From NCBI RefSeq assembly GCF_003258365.1, contig NZ_QHKM01000007.1, positions 186,001 to 250,000 of the forward strand: DNA of 64,000 bases, given 5' to 3'. The notes under the pieces were generated by a model. That model was not told the origin of the DNA. It was given only the letters and a program-made list of their open reading frames with translations, and ran no database searches. This stretch comes from Hymenobacter edaphi. Lineage in GTDB: Bacteria > Bacteroidota > Bacteroidia > Cytophagales > Hymenobacteraceae. A program made the position numbers and the translations under genes. Below, piece after piece: positions 24,806 through 34,390 of the stretch. Numbering within the stretch: the stretch's first letter is position 1; the number at the start of each line of letters is the position of its first letter.

Positions 24806-26508
24806 GCAGCGTGGAAGTTTTGGCCGTGGGTGGTAGCCCGGACGTAGCCCTGGCGAATGACAAAGTCGCCGAAACGCTCGGCGGGCAGGCGGTGCTGGCT
24901 GTAGGCGGCCAGCAGGGGCGTCAGCTCCCGGATGATGCCGTCCTCGTCCAACATTTCCCGGTAGAGCTTGTTCAGCCGCTCGCCGCGGTGGCTGGCGCCG
25001 AGGTAGAGGTTGTAGCGCCCGACGGCCTTGCCCACCAGCCCGATTTCGCCCAGGTAGGGCCGGGCGCAGCCGTTGGGGCAGCCGGTCATGCGAATCAGGA
25101 TGCCTTCGTTGGCCAGGTCATGGGCCCGGATAACGGCATCGAGGCGGTCAAGGAGCTGGGGAAGATAACGTTCTGCCTCGGCAAATGCCAGCGTGCAGGT
25201 ATTCAGGGCCACGCAGGCCAGCGCCCCGAGGCGCAGGGCGGTGCGCGCCGTTGTCGCGTTCAGCACGCCGTGCCGGGCCAGCACCTGCTCGATTCTGGTG
25301 CGGTGCTGCGGGCTGATGTTGGCCACGACCAGGTTCTGGTTGCCGGTCAGCCGGAACTCACCGGTGTGGAAGCCAGCCACCTCACGCAGGGCGGTTTTGA
25401 GCTGCACCGCCGCGGTATCCTGCACCCGGCCGCCCTCCACGAACAAGGTCAGGTGAAGCCGGCCGTCAGCACTTTGGGCCCAGCCGAAGGCGTCGCTCGA
25501 CATAGCGAAACGGTAGGGCCGGGCGGGCTGGATTTCGTAGCCCAGGCGCTGCTGCAGCTCGGCCACGAACCCGTCGAGGCCCACGCGGTCGATGGTGTAC
25601 TTCAGGCGGGAGAACTTGCGGTTCTGGCGGTTGCCCCAGTCGCGCTGAATGGTCACGACCTTTTCGCACACGTCCACCACCTGCGCCGTGGGCACGAAGC
25701 CGATGAGGTCGGCCAGGCGCGGGTAGGTATCGGGCATGCCGAAGGTCATGCCCATGCCGCCGCCGATGGCCACGTTGAAGCCCGCCAGCGCACCGTTTTC
25801 CTCCACCGCAATCAGGCCGATGTCGTTGGCGAAGATGTCGGTGTCGTTGTAGGGCGGCACGGCCAGGGCAATCTTGAACTTGCGCGGCAGGTAGGTCTTG
25901 CCATAAATCGGCTCGGTGTCCTCGGCGGGCTCGGTGCTCAGGTGCGGCTCGCCGTTGAGCCACAGCTCCCAGTAGGCCGTGGTCTGCGGCGTGAGGTGCG
26001 CGCTGATCTGCTTCGACACCTCGTACACCGCGGCGTGCAGCTCCGACTCGTGCGGGTTGGCGCCGCACATCACGTTGCGGTTCACGTCGCCGCAGCCGGC
26101 AATGCTGTCCAGCAGGGCCGCGTTGAAGCCCTGGATGGTTTGCTGCAGGTCGCGCTTGAGCACGCCGTGCAGCTGAAAGGTCTGGCGGGTCGTGAGCTTG
26201 AGCGTGCCGTTGGCGTATTCATCGGCGAGGTCGTCCATGCGCAGCCATTGCGCCGGCGTGGCCACGCCGCCGGGCACCCGCACCCGAATCATGAAGGAGT
26301 AGAGCGGCTCCAGCTTCTGGCGTTTCCGCTCGCTGTCCAGGTCGCGGTCGGTTTGCTGGTAGGAGCCGTGGAACTTGATCAGGTGGGTGTCGTCGGGGTA
26401 GAGGGCGCCCGTAAGCGGGTTCTGCACGCTCTCGCGCAGGGTGCCGCGCAGGTAGTTGCTGGCCTCTTTGACGTGCTCGACTTCGGAAAGCTGGGACTGG
26501 TTGGTCAT
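24802..26508 (-). CDS. cysI: Sulfite reductase hemoprotein subunit
   Basis: This subunit reduces sulfite to sulfide with six electrons at a siroheme coupled to a [4Fe-4S] cluster. The 568-residue protein contains two ferredoxin-like and two siroheme-binding halves; GCGDVNRNVMCGANP lies in the first, and the cluster ligands are CVALNTC (Cx5C) and TGCPNGCARP (Cx3C) in the second, around residues 425-475. It starts MTNQSQLSEVEHVKEASNYLRGTLRESV. Its electron donor would be the flavoprotein encoded at 30476-32266. The siroheme it needs would come from the methyltransferase at 32320 and the fused synthase directly downstream. Confidence 0.94.
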   Translation of the reverse strand: MTNQSQLSEVEHVKEASNYLRGTLRESVQNPLTGALYPDDTHLIKFHGSYQQTDRDLDSERKRQKLEPLYSFMIRVRVPGGVATPAQWLRMDDLADEYANGTLKLTTRQTFQLHGVLKRDLQQTIQGFNAALLDSIAGCGDVNRNVMCGANPHESELHAAVYEVSKQISAHLTPQTTAYWELWLNGEPHLSTEPAEDTEPIYGKTYLPRKFKIALAVPPYNDTDIFANDIGLIAVEENGALAGFNVAIGGGMGMTFGMPDTYPRLADLIGFVPTAQVVDVCEKVVTIQRDWGNRQNRKFSRLKYTIDRVGLDGFVAELQQRLGYEIQPARPYRFAMSSDAFGWAQSADGRLHLTLFVEGGRVQDTAAVQLKTALREVAGFHTGEFRLTGNQNLVVANISPQHRTRIEQVLARHGVLNATTARTALRLGALACVALNTCTLAFAEAERYLPQLLDRLDAVIRAHDLANEGILIRMTGCPNGCARPYLGEIGLVGKAVGRYNLYLGASHRGERLNKLYREMLDEDGIIRELTPLLAAYSQHRLPAERFGDFVIRQGYVRATTHGQNFHAA

Positions 26509-26571
26509 ATCGGGGGGGGCGGCGGACGGCAGCGTTCCGCGCGGGCGGTGGATGGTAGGGAAAAGACAGCG

Positions 26572-27348
26572 CTAGGAGCCCGGGGCGCCGGGCGGCACGG
26601 CGGGGGGCGCTGCTGGCGGCCGCAAATCCAGGTTGTGGAAGTAGAAGACGCGGATGGTGTGCTGGTTGCGGTAGGTGCTGCCGGCGGGCAGCTGCTGAAA
26701 CAGGTGCATGTAGCCGGCCTGCAACTGGGCGTGCTTATTGAGCTGGTACACCACGCCCGCAAACGCTCGGTTCTGGTCGAAGTAGTTGTAGCGCACCTCC
26801 TTGCCGAAGTTGACCATCAGCTCGTCGTTCAGGAGCAGCTGCCAGCCGCCGGGCTCGAATCGGCGCCTGGTCAGCGGCAGCAGCAGCGCCAGGTTGTAGC
26901 GGGCGCGCCAGTTGAAGTCGAACTCGTCGGTGGCTTCGTTGCGCACGATGCGGCGCCGAAACCGCTCTTCCAGCCGCACCCACTGCATCAGGCGGGCCTG
27001 CGGAAACCTGGTGAACCACTGCACCTGCTGCCAGGGCCGGTGCTCGGCCTGCCCGATGGGGCGGGCGCCGTCGGGGAAGTGGTGCACGTAGGCGTAGCCG
27101 CCGGTCAGGCGCACGTCGTCGGAGAAGTAGTAGGTCAGGCCCAGGCGCGTCACCGCCTGAAATTTCTCCCGCACGAACCGGTCGTGCAGGCGCAGGTGCA
27201 GGTCGGTCCAGCTGCCCCAATGCTGGCTGAAGCGCGTCTGGTTGAACACGCCCAGCCAGGTTTGCTGCTCGCGCACAAACTGCTTCTGGGCCCGCACGGC
27301 CGGGGCCGCGAGCAGCAGAAAGACGACGGAGAGTGGGCAACGTTTCAT
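26572..27348 (-). CDS. DUF2490-like secreted or outer membrane protein
   Basis: The 258-residue protein has a signal peptide (MKRCPLSVVFLLLAAPAVRAQ) followed by an outer-membrane beta-barrel pattern: TWLGVFNQTRFSQHWGSWTDLHLRLHDRF, LGLTYYFSDDVRLTGGYAYVHHF, WRARYNLALLLPL, NYFDQNRAFAGVVYQL and a Pro/Ala-rich end. This matches the DUF2490 type common in Bacteroidetes. I start at the ATG at 27348; upstream residues in frame look non-coding. It sits inside the sulfate operon between the TonB-dependent receptor and cysI, so it may help move a sulfur compound across the outer membrane, an inference from position only. Confidence 0.75.
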   Translation of the reverse strand: MKRCPLSVVFLLLAAPAVRAQKQFVREQQTWLGVFNQTRFSQHWGSWTDLHLRLHDRFVREKFQAVTRLGLTYYFSDDVRLTGGYAYVHHFPDGARPIGQAEHRPWQQVQWFTRFPQARLMQWVRLEERFRRRIVRNEATDEFDFNWRARYNLALLLPLTRRRFEPGGWQLLLNDELMVNFGKEVRYNYFDQNRAFAGVVYQLNKHAQLQAGYMHLFQQLPAGSTYRNQHTIRVFYFHNLDLRPPAAPPAVPPGAPGS

Positions 27349-27518
27349 GGCGTCTTGATCAGGGAAGGGCGGTGAATAATTGTCTGTTATTCTGGGCAGC
27401 GCGAACCGGAGGGCGACGCAGTCAAGCACCTTGTCGGGTCAGGTGGTAACCACCCGATGCCAGGCGTTCAAGCGGGCTAAGGTCTTGCGCGGCGCTCAGG
27501 ATGCCCCAGGGCTAAAAG

Positions 27519-30428
27519 CTACCGCAGCACCGTCCCGTCGAAGGTCACGGCCACGTAGTAGAGCCCGCCGATGGTCGGGCCGGCGGCGTACTGGATGAAG
27601 CGGTTGTTGAGCAGGTTCGCCCCGCCGACTTTGAGGGTCGACTTCAGATTCGGAATCCGCACGTTCACCTGCGCGTCGACGGTCTGGTAGCTGGGCACCT
27701 GGCCATTGGCCAGCGGGCTTTCCCAGTAGAAGGAGCTTTGGCGCCGCCACACCACGTTGAAGCCCACGTTGCGGACGACTTCGCGGTTGCCGAAGGTCAC
27801 GTTGGTCACCCATTTCGGGGTGTTGAAGCCGGTCACGAAGATGTCGGCCTGCTCGTTGTCCGACAGCGCGTTGTAGCTCAGATTGCCGCCCAGGGTAAAC
27901 TTCTGCACGAAGTTGTAGGTCAGGCCCAGGGTCGAGCCGTAGCTGCGGTAGTCGTTGCGGGCGTTGGTGTAGACGCGGTAGCGGTCCTGCCGGGCGGCGC
28001 GGTTGGCGTTCAGCGCGGCCAGCACGGCGTCGTCGGAGCCCACCGGCACCTGCTGGCCCGTGGCATTTTTGGGCACGCTCACCTCCACCTGGCCCAGGAA
28101 GCCGGAGTACACGTTGTAGTACGCGTCCACGTCGACGGACAGGCGGTTATCCAGCAGTACGCTGCGGTAGCCCACCTCGTAGGCGTTGATCTGCTCGGGC
28201 TGCTCGGTGGGCAGGTTCCCGACCTGCAGCAGCTGGCGGATTTCGGGGCGCAGGGCGGCCTGGCTGGCGGTGGTGCCGGCGTTGGCCGCCACGTAGGCAT
28301 TCACGGCCGCGTTGAATTGCGTAATCGAGGCCAGCGTGTAGGAGTTGTCGAGGTAGTTCAGCCCTTCGTTCACGCGGGCCAGGCCGCCCACCCGGCGCAC
28401 GTTGCCGTTGTTGACGAACGAGAGGGCCTCAAACAGCGAGGGGAAGCGCCAGCCGTTCTGGTAGGAGGCGCGGAAGTTGTGGTTCTGGTTGGCGCCCGCC
28501 GAGTACACGGCCGCCACCCGCGGGTTCAGCTTGGGGTTGAACTCGGGGTTGTAGTCGAGGCGCAAAGAGCCGGTGAGCTTGAGCCGGTCGTGCAGCAGCA
28601 GCTTGGTGGCCTGCGCAAAGCCGCCGACTTTCTTGTAGTACTGGTTGGCGCCGCCGGGCTGGATACGCTCGGCCAACGGGCGGCCGAAGTCCACGAAGTT
28701 GTTGCCGTCGGGCTGCACCGAGTAGAGGCGGGCATCGGCGCCGAGCACCACGTCCACGAACTTCACGCGGCTGCCCAGGTTCCAGAGCGCGTCGGCGTGG
28801 TAGGTGTGGCTGCGCTGGGTGAGGGCCGCCCCACCGGGAATGGGCGCGCCAGGCACGTTCACGCCGCTGTCCCAGTTGTTGGTGCCGGTAATCTGCTTTT
28901 TCAGCGCCTCAAACTCCGGCGTACCGGGCTGGGCGCGGCCGGCGTCGGCCACGGTGCGGGCCTGGCGCATGGCGTCGGCCAGCCCCACGCCGCCGGCCAG
29001 CTGATTCTGGAGCTCGGTGCGGAACTTGCCGCCCCACACCGCGTTGGAGCCGTTCTGCAGATCCAGGTTCAGGGCCAGCGGGTTCAGGTTGTAGGAGTCG
29101 CCGGTGTTTTCGACCAGCACGTAGCCGCGCAGGGTGAAGTCCTGGCCGCGCAGCTCCACTTTGTGGTTCTGCACCGTCACCCCGTCGAGCTGAATCTTGT
29201 TGCCGCGCTGAAACACCCCGTCCATCAGCCCGAATCGGTAGCCGTAGCTCAGCTCCAGCTTGTCCGTCAGCTTGTAGTGCAGGCTGGCGTCGGCCTTGAT
29301 GTTGCGCACGATGGGGTTCGTCAGGTCCCGCTCGTAGTAGCCGGTGCGGCGCACGTTGAAGGTTTCGTTGCGGCCGTTGTAAGGGATGGTGATGCTCACG
29401 TTGCCCGCGTTGTCGTCGCCGTAGCGGTTCCACAGGTCGGCCGCGGGGTTGGCCGGGCCGCTCAGCTCCGCAAAGCGCGGGTTGGCCGACGAGAGGTTCT
29501 GCGGATTCTGGTCGGTCTGGGTGTTGGCCAGCCAGTCGGTGCCGCGCAGGTAGCTCAGGTTCACCTTGTAGGCAAAGCGCGGCGAAGCGCCCACCGCCTG
29601 CGCCCAGCGCACGGCCGTTTCGGTCAGCACGCTCGGGTCGCGGTCCTGGCCGTCGACGTGGTTGACGCCCACTTTCTGGTACACGCTCAGGCCCTGGTAG
29701 GTGAAGGGGCTGCGGGTGGTCAGGTTGGCCATGCCGTTGATGGCGTTCATCCCGTACAGGGCCGACGCCGCGCCGGGCGTAATTTCCACCGAGGCTACGT
29801 CCAGCTCCGTCGGGCCGATGGCGTTGCCCAGGGGCACGCCCAGCGTGGCGGCTTGCATGTCCACCCCGTCGACCAGCTGCATGAAGCGGAAATTGTTCGG
29901 GATGTTAAAGCCGCGGGTGTTGGGCACTTTGAAGGTCAGCGAGGAGGTGGTCATCTGCACGCCCTTCACGTTTTCCAGCGCGTCGTAGAAGCTCGGCGCG
30001 GGCGTTTCCTTGATGGCGCGGATGTCGAGCTTTTCGATGGCCACCGGCGACTTCAGCCGGCTTTCCTCCACCCGCGACGCCGACACGACAACTTCGTTGG
30101 TCAGCACCGCCTTCGACTCCAGCCCCACCGAAATCGGGGTCTTCGCGTCCAGAATAGTTATTTCCTTGGGCTCGTAGCCGATCAGGTTGAATACCAGCAC
30201 GAAGGGGAACGGCAGCCGGTCGCGCAGTTGAAACTGCCCGCTGGCGTCGCTGACGGAGCCCGTCGTGCCGCCCTTGATGCTCACGCTCACGCCCGGCAGC
30301 GGCTGCTGCGTGCCGACTTCGCGCACGGTGCCTTTGATGGCAATAAGCTGCTGCTGCGCTACGGCGGCGGGGGCAGCGGCCAATATGGCGGCAATGGCCA
30401 GCCAGGATGAAGCGTAGGGCTTCTTCAT
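27519..30428 (-). CDS. TonB-dependent receptor in the sulfate operon
   Basis: The 969-residue outer-membrane receptor has a signal peptide (MKKPYASSWLAIAAILAAAP), a CarboxypepD_reg-like domain (IKGTVREVGTQQPLPGVSVSIKGG, about residues 30-110), a plug domain (SFYDALENVKGVQMTTSSLTFKVPNTRGF, with GVDMQAATLGVPLGNAIGPTELDVASVEITPGAASALYGMNAINGM) and a long barrel ending VAVTFDGTVLR. No SusD-like partner gene follows, so it is not a SusCD pair. Within a sulfate assimilation operon it probably imports a sulfur-containing ligand or a metal or porphyrin needed by the pathway; the ligand cannot be read. The ATG at 30428 is chosen by the signal peptide. The reading frame stays open upstream into cysJ, but that part is a shadow. 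Confidence 0.9.
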   Translation of the reverse strand: MKKPYASSWLAIAAILAAAPAAVAQQQLIAIKGTVREVGTQQPLPGVSVSIKGGTTGSVSDASGQFQLRDRLPFPFVLVFNLIGYEPKEITILDAKTPISVGLESKAVLTNEVVVSASRVEESRLKSPVAIEKLDIRAIKETPAPSFYDALENVKGVQMTTSSLTFKVPNTRGFNIPNNFRFMQLVDGVDMQAATLGVPLGNAIGPTELDVASVEITPGAASALYGMNAINGMANLTTRSPFTYQGLSVYQKVGVNHVDGQDRDPSVLTETAVRWAQAVGASPRFAYKVNLSYLRGTDWLANTQTDQNPQNLSSANPRFAELSGPANPAADLWNRYGDDNAGNVSITIPYNGRNETFNVRRTGYYERDLTNPIVRNIKADASLHYKLTDKLELSYGYRFGLMDGVFQRGNKIQLDGVTVQNHKVELRGQDFTLRGYVLVENTGDSYNLNPLALNLDLQNGSNAVWGGKFRTELQNQLAGGVGLADAMRQARTVADAGRAQPGTPEFEALKKQITGTNNWDSGVNVPGAPIPGGAALTQRSHTYHADALWNLGSRVKFVDVVLGADARLYSVQPDGNNFVDFGRPLAERIQPGGANQYYKKVGGFAQATKLLLHDRLKLTGSLRLDYNPEFNPKLNPRVAAVYSAGANQNHNFRASYQNGWRFPSLFEALSFVNNGNVRRVGGLARVNEGLNYLDNSYTLASITQFNAAVNAYVAANAGTTASQAALRPEIRQLLQVGNLPTEQPEQINAYEVGYRSVLLDNRLSVDVDAYYNVYSGFLGQVEVSVPKNATGQQVPVGSDDAVLAALNANRAARQDRYRVYTNARNDYRSYGSTLGLTYNFVQKFTLGGNLSYNALSDNEQADIFVTGFNTPKWVTNVTFGNREVVRNVGFNVVWRRQSSFYWESPLANGQVPSYQTVDAQVNVRIPNLKSTLKVGGANLLNNRFIQYAAGPTIGGLYYVAVTFDGTVLR

Positions 30429-30475
30429 AATCAATGGGTTGGATAAGGAAAGAAGGGGCGGCGGCGCGGGTGGGC

Positions 30476-32266
30476 TTAGTACACGTCCTCCAGGTAGCGG
30501 CGCTGCTTTTTCAGCCCGCGCACGTAGGCTTCGGCTGCTTCCGGCGAGACGCCCTGCGCCTGCTGCACCACGCTCACCAGGGCCCGGTGCACCGTCGCGG
30601 CCAGGCGCTGCCGGTCGCCGCAGACGTAGAAGTAGGCGCCGTTTTCCAGCCAGTCGTACACCTCGCGGGCGTGTTCCAGGAGGCGGTTGTGCACGTAGAT
30701 TTTCGCCGCTTGGTCGCGCGAAAACGCGACGTGAAGCTTGGCCAGCGTACCGCGCTTGAAGTGCTGCTGCCACTCCGCCTGGTACAGAAAGTCGGTGGTG
30801 AAGTGCGGGTTGCCGAACAGCAGCCAGTTCAGCCCGCCGGCCCCGCGCTCGGCGCGCTCCTCCACGAAGCCGCGAAACGGGGCCACGCCGGTGCCCGCGC
30901 CCACCATGATGATGTTGGCGTCCGGGTTCTGAGGCAGCTTGAAGTACTCGTTGCGCTCCACGAACACCCGCAGCTGGTCGCCGACCTGCACGCGGTCGGC
31001 CAGGTAGCACGAACACGCGCCCTGCTTCCGGCGGCCGTGGGCGTCGTAGCGCACGGCGCCCACCGTCAGGTGCGCCTCGTCCGGGTGGGCCAGCAGGCTG
31101 CTGGCCAGGGAGTAGGCCCGGGCCGGCAGCGGCCGCAGGGTATCCACCAGCTGCTGTGCCGATAGTTCGGCCGGGTAATCCACCAGCAAATCGGCGGCGT
31201 CGCGGCCGTAGAGGTAGCGCTGGAGCTGCTCGGTGGCCCCGGCCAGCTCCCGCAGCCGGGGCGCGGGGTGGTGCCGGGCGTAGCGTTCCAGCACATCGCG
31301 CGAGAGGGTGCTCAGCTCCAGCCGTTCCGCCAGAACCGTGGCCAGCGGCAGGGTTTCGCCCTGCAGCTGCACCGGTGCGTCGGCCCCGAGCTGGGTGGCG
31401 CGCAGCACTTCCTCCACCAGCGCCGCCGAGTTGGTCGGCACTACCGCCAGCGCGTCGCCGGGCTCGTACTGCAGGCCCGCGCCGGCCAGGGACAGCTCCA
31501 GGTGGTAGGTTTCCTTGGTCGAGCCGCGGCCGTTCAGCTGAATCTTTTCCAGTACCTCCACCGTCAGCGGGTGGTGGCGCGCGTATTCTTTCACTTCCAC
31601 CGGCGGGCTTTTCACGCTTGCCGCGGCCGGAGTGGCCTGGCCTAGCGCATCCAGCGCCGCCGCCATCCACTGCTGGGCATCAGCCTGAAAGTCCAGGTCG
31701 CAGTCCACGCGCGGGGCCAGGGCCGTGGCGCCCAACTTGCTCAACCGCTCGTCGAAGTCGCGGCCGGTCTGGCAGAAGTGCAGGTAGCTTCGGTCGCCCA
31801 GGGCCAGCACGCTGTAGCGCAGCGCGGGCAGCTGGGGCGCCCGGGCGCTGCCCAGAAAGCGGTGCAGCTCCTCGGCGGCCACCGGCGGCTCGCCCTCGCC
31901 CTGGGTGCTGACAACCAGCAGCAACACCTGCTCCTTGCCCAGCTCCCGGCCCTGGTAGTCGTTCATGTCGCGGGCCGTGGCGTCGAGGCCGCGCTGCCGG
32001 GCCGCTTCCACGGCTTGCAGGGCCACCTTTTTGCTGTTGCCGGTCTGGGAGCCGTACAGCACCGTAATGCGCGGCCGGGCGGCGGTGGCAACCGGCGGCG
32101 CGGCCGGTTCCGGGGCCGCCGCCGGGCCCGGGCCGGCGGCGTAGCGGCCGTAGAAGTAGCCGCTCAGCCAGAGCAGCTGCTGCTCGCTGAAGTCGCCGAC
32201 GAGCTGGCGCAGGGTGTTGTCGTCGAAGCCGATGGGCAGGCGCTGGTCGGTGGGGAGCGAGGACAT
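30476..32266 (-). CDS. cysJ: NADPH-dependent sulfite reductase flavoprotein
   Basis: This diflavin reductase passes electrons from NADPH through FAD and FMN to CysI. The 596-residue protein has an N-terminal flavodoxin domain (ITVLYGSQTGNSKKVALQAV near residue 70, VSTQGEGEPP and LGDRSYLHFCQTGRDFDERL), an FAD-binding domain with RAYSLASS, and an NADPH-binding domain with GAGTGVAPFRGFVEER and VYVCGD-like FYVCGDRQRLAATVHRAL. It ends RRYLEDVY, with the usual aromatic C-terminal residue. Length and domain order match CysJ. It is followed after 47 bases by the TonB-dependent receptor. Confidence 0.94.
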   Translation of the reverse strand: MSSLPTDQRLPIGFDDNTLRQLVGDFSEQQLLWLSGYFYGRYAAGPGPAAAPEPAAPPVATAARPRITVLYGSQTGNSKKVALQAVEAARQRGLDATARDMNDYQGRELGKEQVLLLVVSTQGEGEPPVAAEELHRFLGSARAPQLPALRYSVLALGDRSYLHFCQTGRDFDERLSKLGATALAPRVDCDLDFQADAQQWMAAALDALGQATPAAASVKSPPVEVKEYARHHPLTVEVLEKIQLNGRGSTKETYHLELSLAGAGLQYEPGDALAVVPTNSAALVEEVLRATQLGADAPVQLQGETLPLATVLAERLELSTLSRDVLERYARHHPAPRLRELAGATEQLQRYLYGRDAADLLVDYPAELSAQQLVDTLRPLPARAYSLASSLLAHPDEAHLTVGAVRYDAHGRRKQGACSCYLADRVQVGDQLRVFVERNEYFKLPQNPDANIIMVGAGTGVAPFRGFVEERAERGAGGLNWLLFGNPHFTTDFLYQAEWQQHFKRGTLAKLHVAFSRDQAAKIYVHNRLLEHAREVYDWLENGAYFYVCGDRQRLAATVHRALVSVVQQAQGVSPEAAEAYVRGLKKQRRYLEDVY

Positions 32267-32319
32267 GGCTGGAAGAGGAAATCGGTGGTGGTCGGTGAAA
32301 AAGGGGCGGCGGGCGGGCG

Positions 32320-33099
32320 TCAGGCCACGGCCGCCAGGGGCGCCAGCTGCGCGCCGAGGTCGGCCGGGGCCGCGGCCAGGTTGACTACTTCGCCGATGAC
32401 GATGATGGCCGGCGCCGTCAGGTCCGATTCGGCCACGCGCCGGGGCAGCTCGGCCACGGTGGTTTGCAGCAGCCGGGCGGTGGGCAGGGTGCCGTCCTGA
32501 ATCACGGCCGCCGGCCGCGCCCCGTGGCCGAAGTGCACGTAGGCGTCGGCAATGGCCTCAACCTGGCTCAGCCCCATCAGGATGACGGCCGTGGCCCGGG
32601 GCGCCTGGGCCGCCTTGATGACTTCCTCCGACAGCTCGCCATTGGCGGTGGTGGCGGTAATCACCCGGAACCCTTCGCTCAGGCCGCGGTGCGTGACGGG
32701 GATGCCCAGGCTACCGGGCACGGCCACGGCGCTGCTGATGCCCGGCACGTAGGCCGTCTGCAGGCCGTGGCGCTGGGCAAAAAGCATTTCCTCGCGCCCT
32801 CGCCCGAACACGAACGGGTCGCCGCCCTTCAGCCGCACCACGTGGCCGTGGACGCGGGCGTAGAGCACAATCAGGTCGTTGATTTCCTGCTGCAGGTGGG
32901 CCCGCATGCCTTTGCGCTTGCCCACGTACACTTTCTTCACCCCGGGGCGGGCGTAGTCGAGCAGGGCCGCGTTGCTCAGCGCGTCGTAGAGCACCACGTC
33001 GGCCTCAGCCAGCACGCGGGCGCCCTTCACGGTTATCAGCTCCGGGTCGCCGGGGCCAGCGCCCACCACGGTGAGGCGGGGCGTAATGAAAGTGGACAT
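32320..33099 (-). CDS. cobA: Uroporphyrinogen-III C-methyltransferase
   Basis: This SAM-dependent enzyme methylates uroporphyrinogen III twice to precorrin-2, the precursor of siroheme. The 259-residue protein has the family motifs TVVGAGPGDPELITVKGARVLAEADVVLYDAL at its start (GAGPGDP at 13-19), VRLKGGDPFVFGRGREEM, and YVPGISSAVAVPGSLGIPVTHRG. It is the stand-alone SUMT form; the dehydrogenase/chelatase activity is in the fused gene at the operon end. It starts 14 bases after the cysN stop, so the two are tightly linked. SAM is both its substrate and the probable riboswitch ligand of this operon. Confidence 0.93.
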   Translation of the reverse strand: MSTFITPRLTVVGAGPGDPELITVKGARVLAEADVVLYDALSNAALLDYARPGVKKVYVGKRKGMRAHLQQEINDLIVLYARVHGHVVRLKGGDPFVFGRGREEMLFAQRHGLQTAYVPGISSAVAVPGSLGIPVTHRGLSEGFRVITATTANGELSEEVIKAAQAPRATAVILMGLSQVEAIADAYVHFGHGARPAAVIQDGTLPTARLLQTTVAELPRRVAESDLTAPAIIVIGEVVNLAAAPADLGAQLAPLAAVA

Positions 33100-33113
33100 G
33101 GCAAGAGCGGGGG

Positions 33114-34385
33114 TTAAAGCTCAACTTCGGGTTCTGCCGGCGCCGTCTGCTCGATGAGCCCGGCTGCCAGCGTGGCACCGGTTTGCTCGTCGAGCAGGAT
33201 GAAGGCGCCGGTGGTGCGGTTCTGCTGGTAAGTGTCGGCGGCCAGCGGCCGGGCCGTTTTCAGCCGCACCCGCACGATATCGTTCAGGCGGGCCTCGGCG
33301 GCCGGCTGCTGCTCCAGCGTCTGAATGTTGGTGCGGGCCACGATGGCCTGCACCACGGCGCGGGTTTTGGCCGTGTGGTGCTGCACCAGCAGCTTGCGGC
33401 CCGGGCGCAGGGGCTGCTCCGCCATCCAGCACAGCGTGGCTTCCAGCTCCCGGGTGGGCACCGGCGCCTGCGCCAAGGGCACGATGGTGTCGCCGCGGCT
33501 CACGTCCACGTCGTCGGCCAGGCGCAGCACCACGCCCTGCGGCGCCACGGCTGCCGGCACTGCCTGCTGGTCGATTTCGATGGCCGCCAGCGTGGTTTCG
33601 ATGCCGGCGGGCAGCACCAGCACCCGGTCGCCGGGGCGGTACACCCCGCTCTGGATGCGGCCGGCGTAGCCGCGGTAGTCGGGCAGCTCCGCCGTCTGCG
33701 GGCGGATGACGTACTGCACCTGGAAGCGGGCCGCGTCGGTGGTGGCTTCGGTGGCTACCGTCACCGTTTCGAGGTGCTCCAGCAGATTGGGGCCCTGGTA
33801 CCAGGGCAGATTGGCCGAGGGCTTCACCACGTTGTCGCCGTTCAGGGCGCTGAGGGGGATGCTCACCACCTGCCGCAGGCCCAGCTGGGCGGCCACGGCG
33901 GCGTAGTCGGCCACGATGTCGCGGAACACCTGCTCGGAGTAGCCCACCAGGTCAATCTTGTTGACGGCCAGCACGAAGCGCCGGATGCCCAGCAGCGCCG
34001 CCACGATGGTGTGCCGCCGCGTCTGCTCCACCACGCCCTGCCGCGCATCCACCAGCACGATGGCCAGGTCGGCGTTGCTGGCGCCCGTCACCATGTTGCG
34101 GGTGTACTGCACGTGGCCGGGCGTGTCGGTGATGATAAACTTGCGGCGTGGCGTGGTGAAGTACTTGTGCGCCACGTCGATGGTGATGCCCTGTTCGCGC
34201 TCGGCCCGCAGCCCGTCTGTGAGCAAAGCCAAATCCACGGTGCCGGCCGCCGAGGTGCGGTTCTGCTCTTCCAGCGCGGCCAGCACGTCCAAAGACACGG
34301 CATCGGAATCATACAGCAACCGCCCAATCAGCGTGCTCTTGCCGTCGTCGACGCTGCCGCAGGTGATAAATCGGAGAAGGTCCAT
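33114..34385 (-). CDS. cysN: Sulfate adenylyltransferase GTPase subunit
   Basis: CysN couples GTP hydrolysis to sulfate activation with CysD, giving adenosine 5'-phosphosulfate. The 423-residue protein is an EF-Tu-like GTPase: P-loop GSVDDGKST at 10-18, DTPGHVQYTRNMVTGAS as switch II and NKIDLVGYS as the base-specificity motif, followed by two beta-barrel domains. There is no fused APS kinase (CysC) domain. That fits the cysH product here, which has the motifs of an APS-using reductase and would not need PAPS. It lies 120 bases downstream of cysD, across an inverted-repeat spacer. Confidence 0.94.
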   Translation of the reverse strand: MDLLRFITCGSVDDGKSTLIGRLLYDSDAVSLDVLAALEEQNRTSAAGTVDLALLTDGLRAEREQGITIDVAHKYFTTPRRKFIITDTPGHVQYTRNMVTGASNADLAIVLVDARQGVVEQTRRHTIVAALLGIRRFVLAVNKIDLVGYSEQVFRDIVADYAAVAAQLGLRQVVSIPLSALNGDNVVKPSANLPWYQGPNLLEHLETVTVATEATTDAARFQVQYVIRPQTAELPDYRGYAGRIQSGVYRPGDRVLVLPAGIETTLAAIEIDQQAVPAAVAPQGVVLRLADDVDVSRGDTIVPLAQAPVPTRELEATLCWMAEQPLRPGRKLLVQHHTAKTRAVVQAIVARTNIQTLEQQPAAEARLNDIVRVRLKTARPLAADTYQQNRTTGAFILLDEQTGATLAAGLIEQTAPAEPEVEL

Positions 34386-34390
34386 TTGGT

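Noticed and set aside
30429-31670. Upstream extension of the TonB-dependent receptor frame
   Set aside because: It overlaps cysJ in another frame and lacks any signal peptide; the ATG at 30428 gives one.
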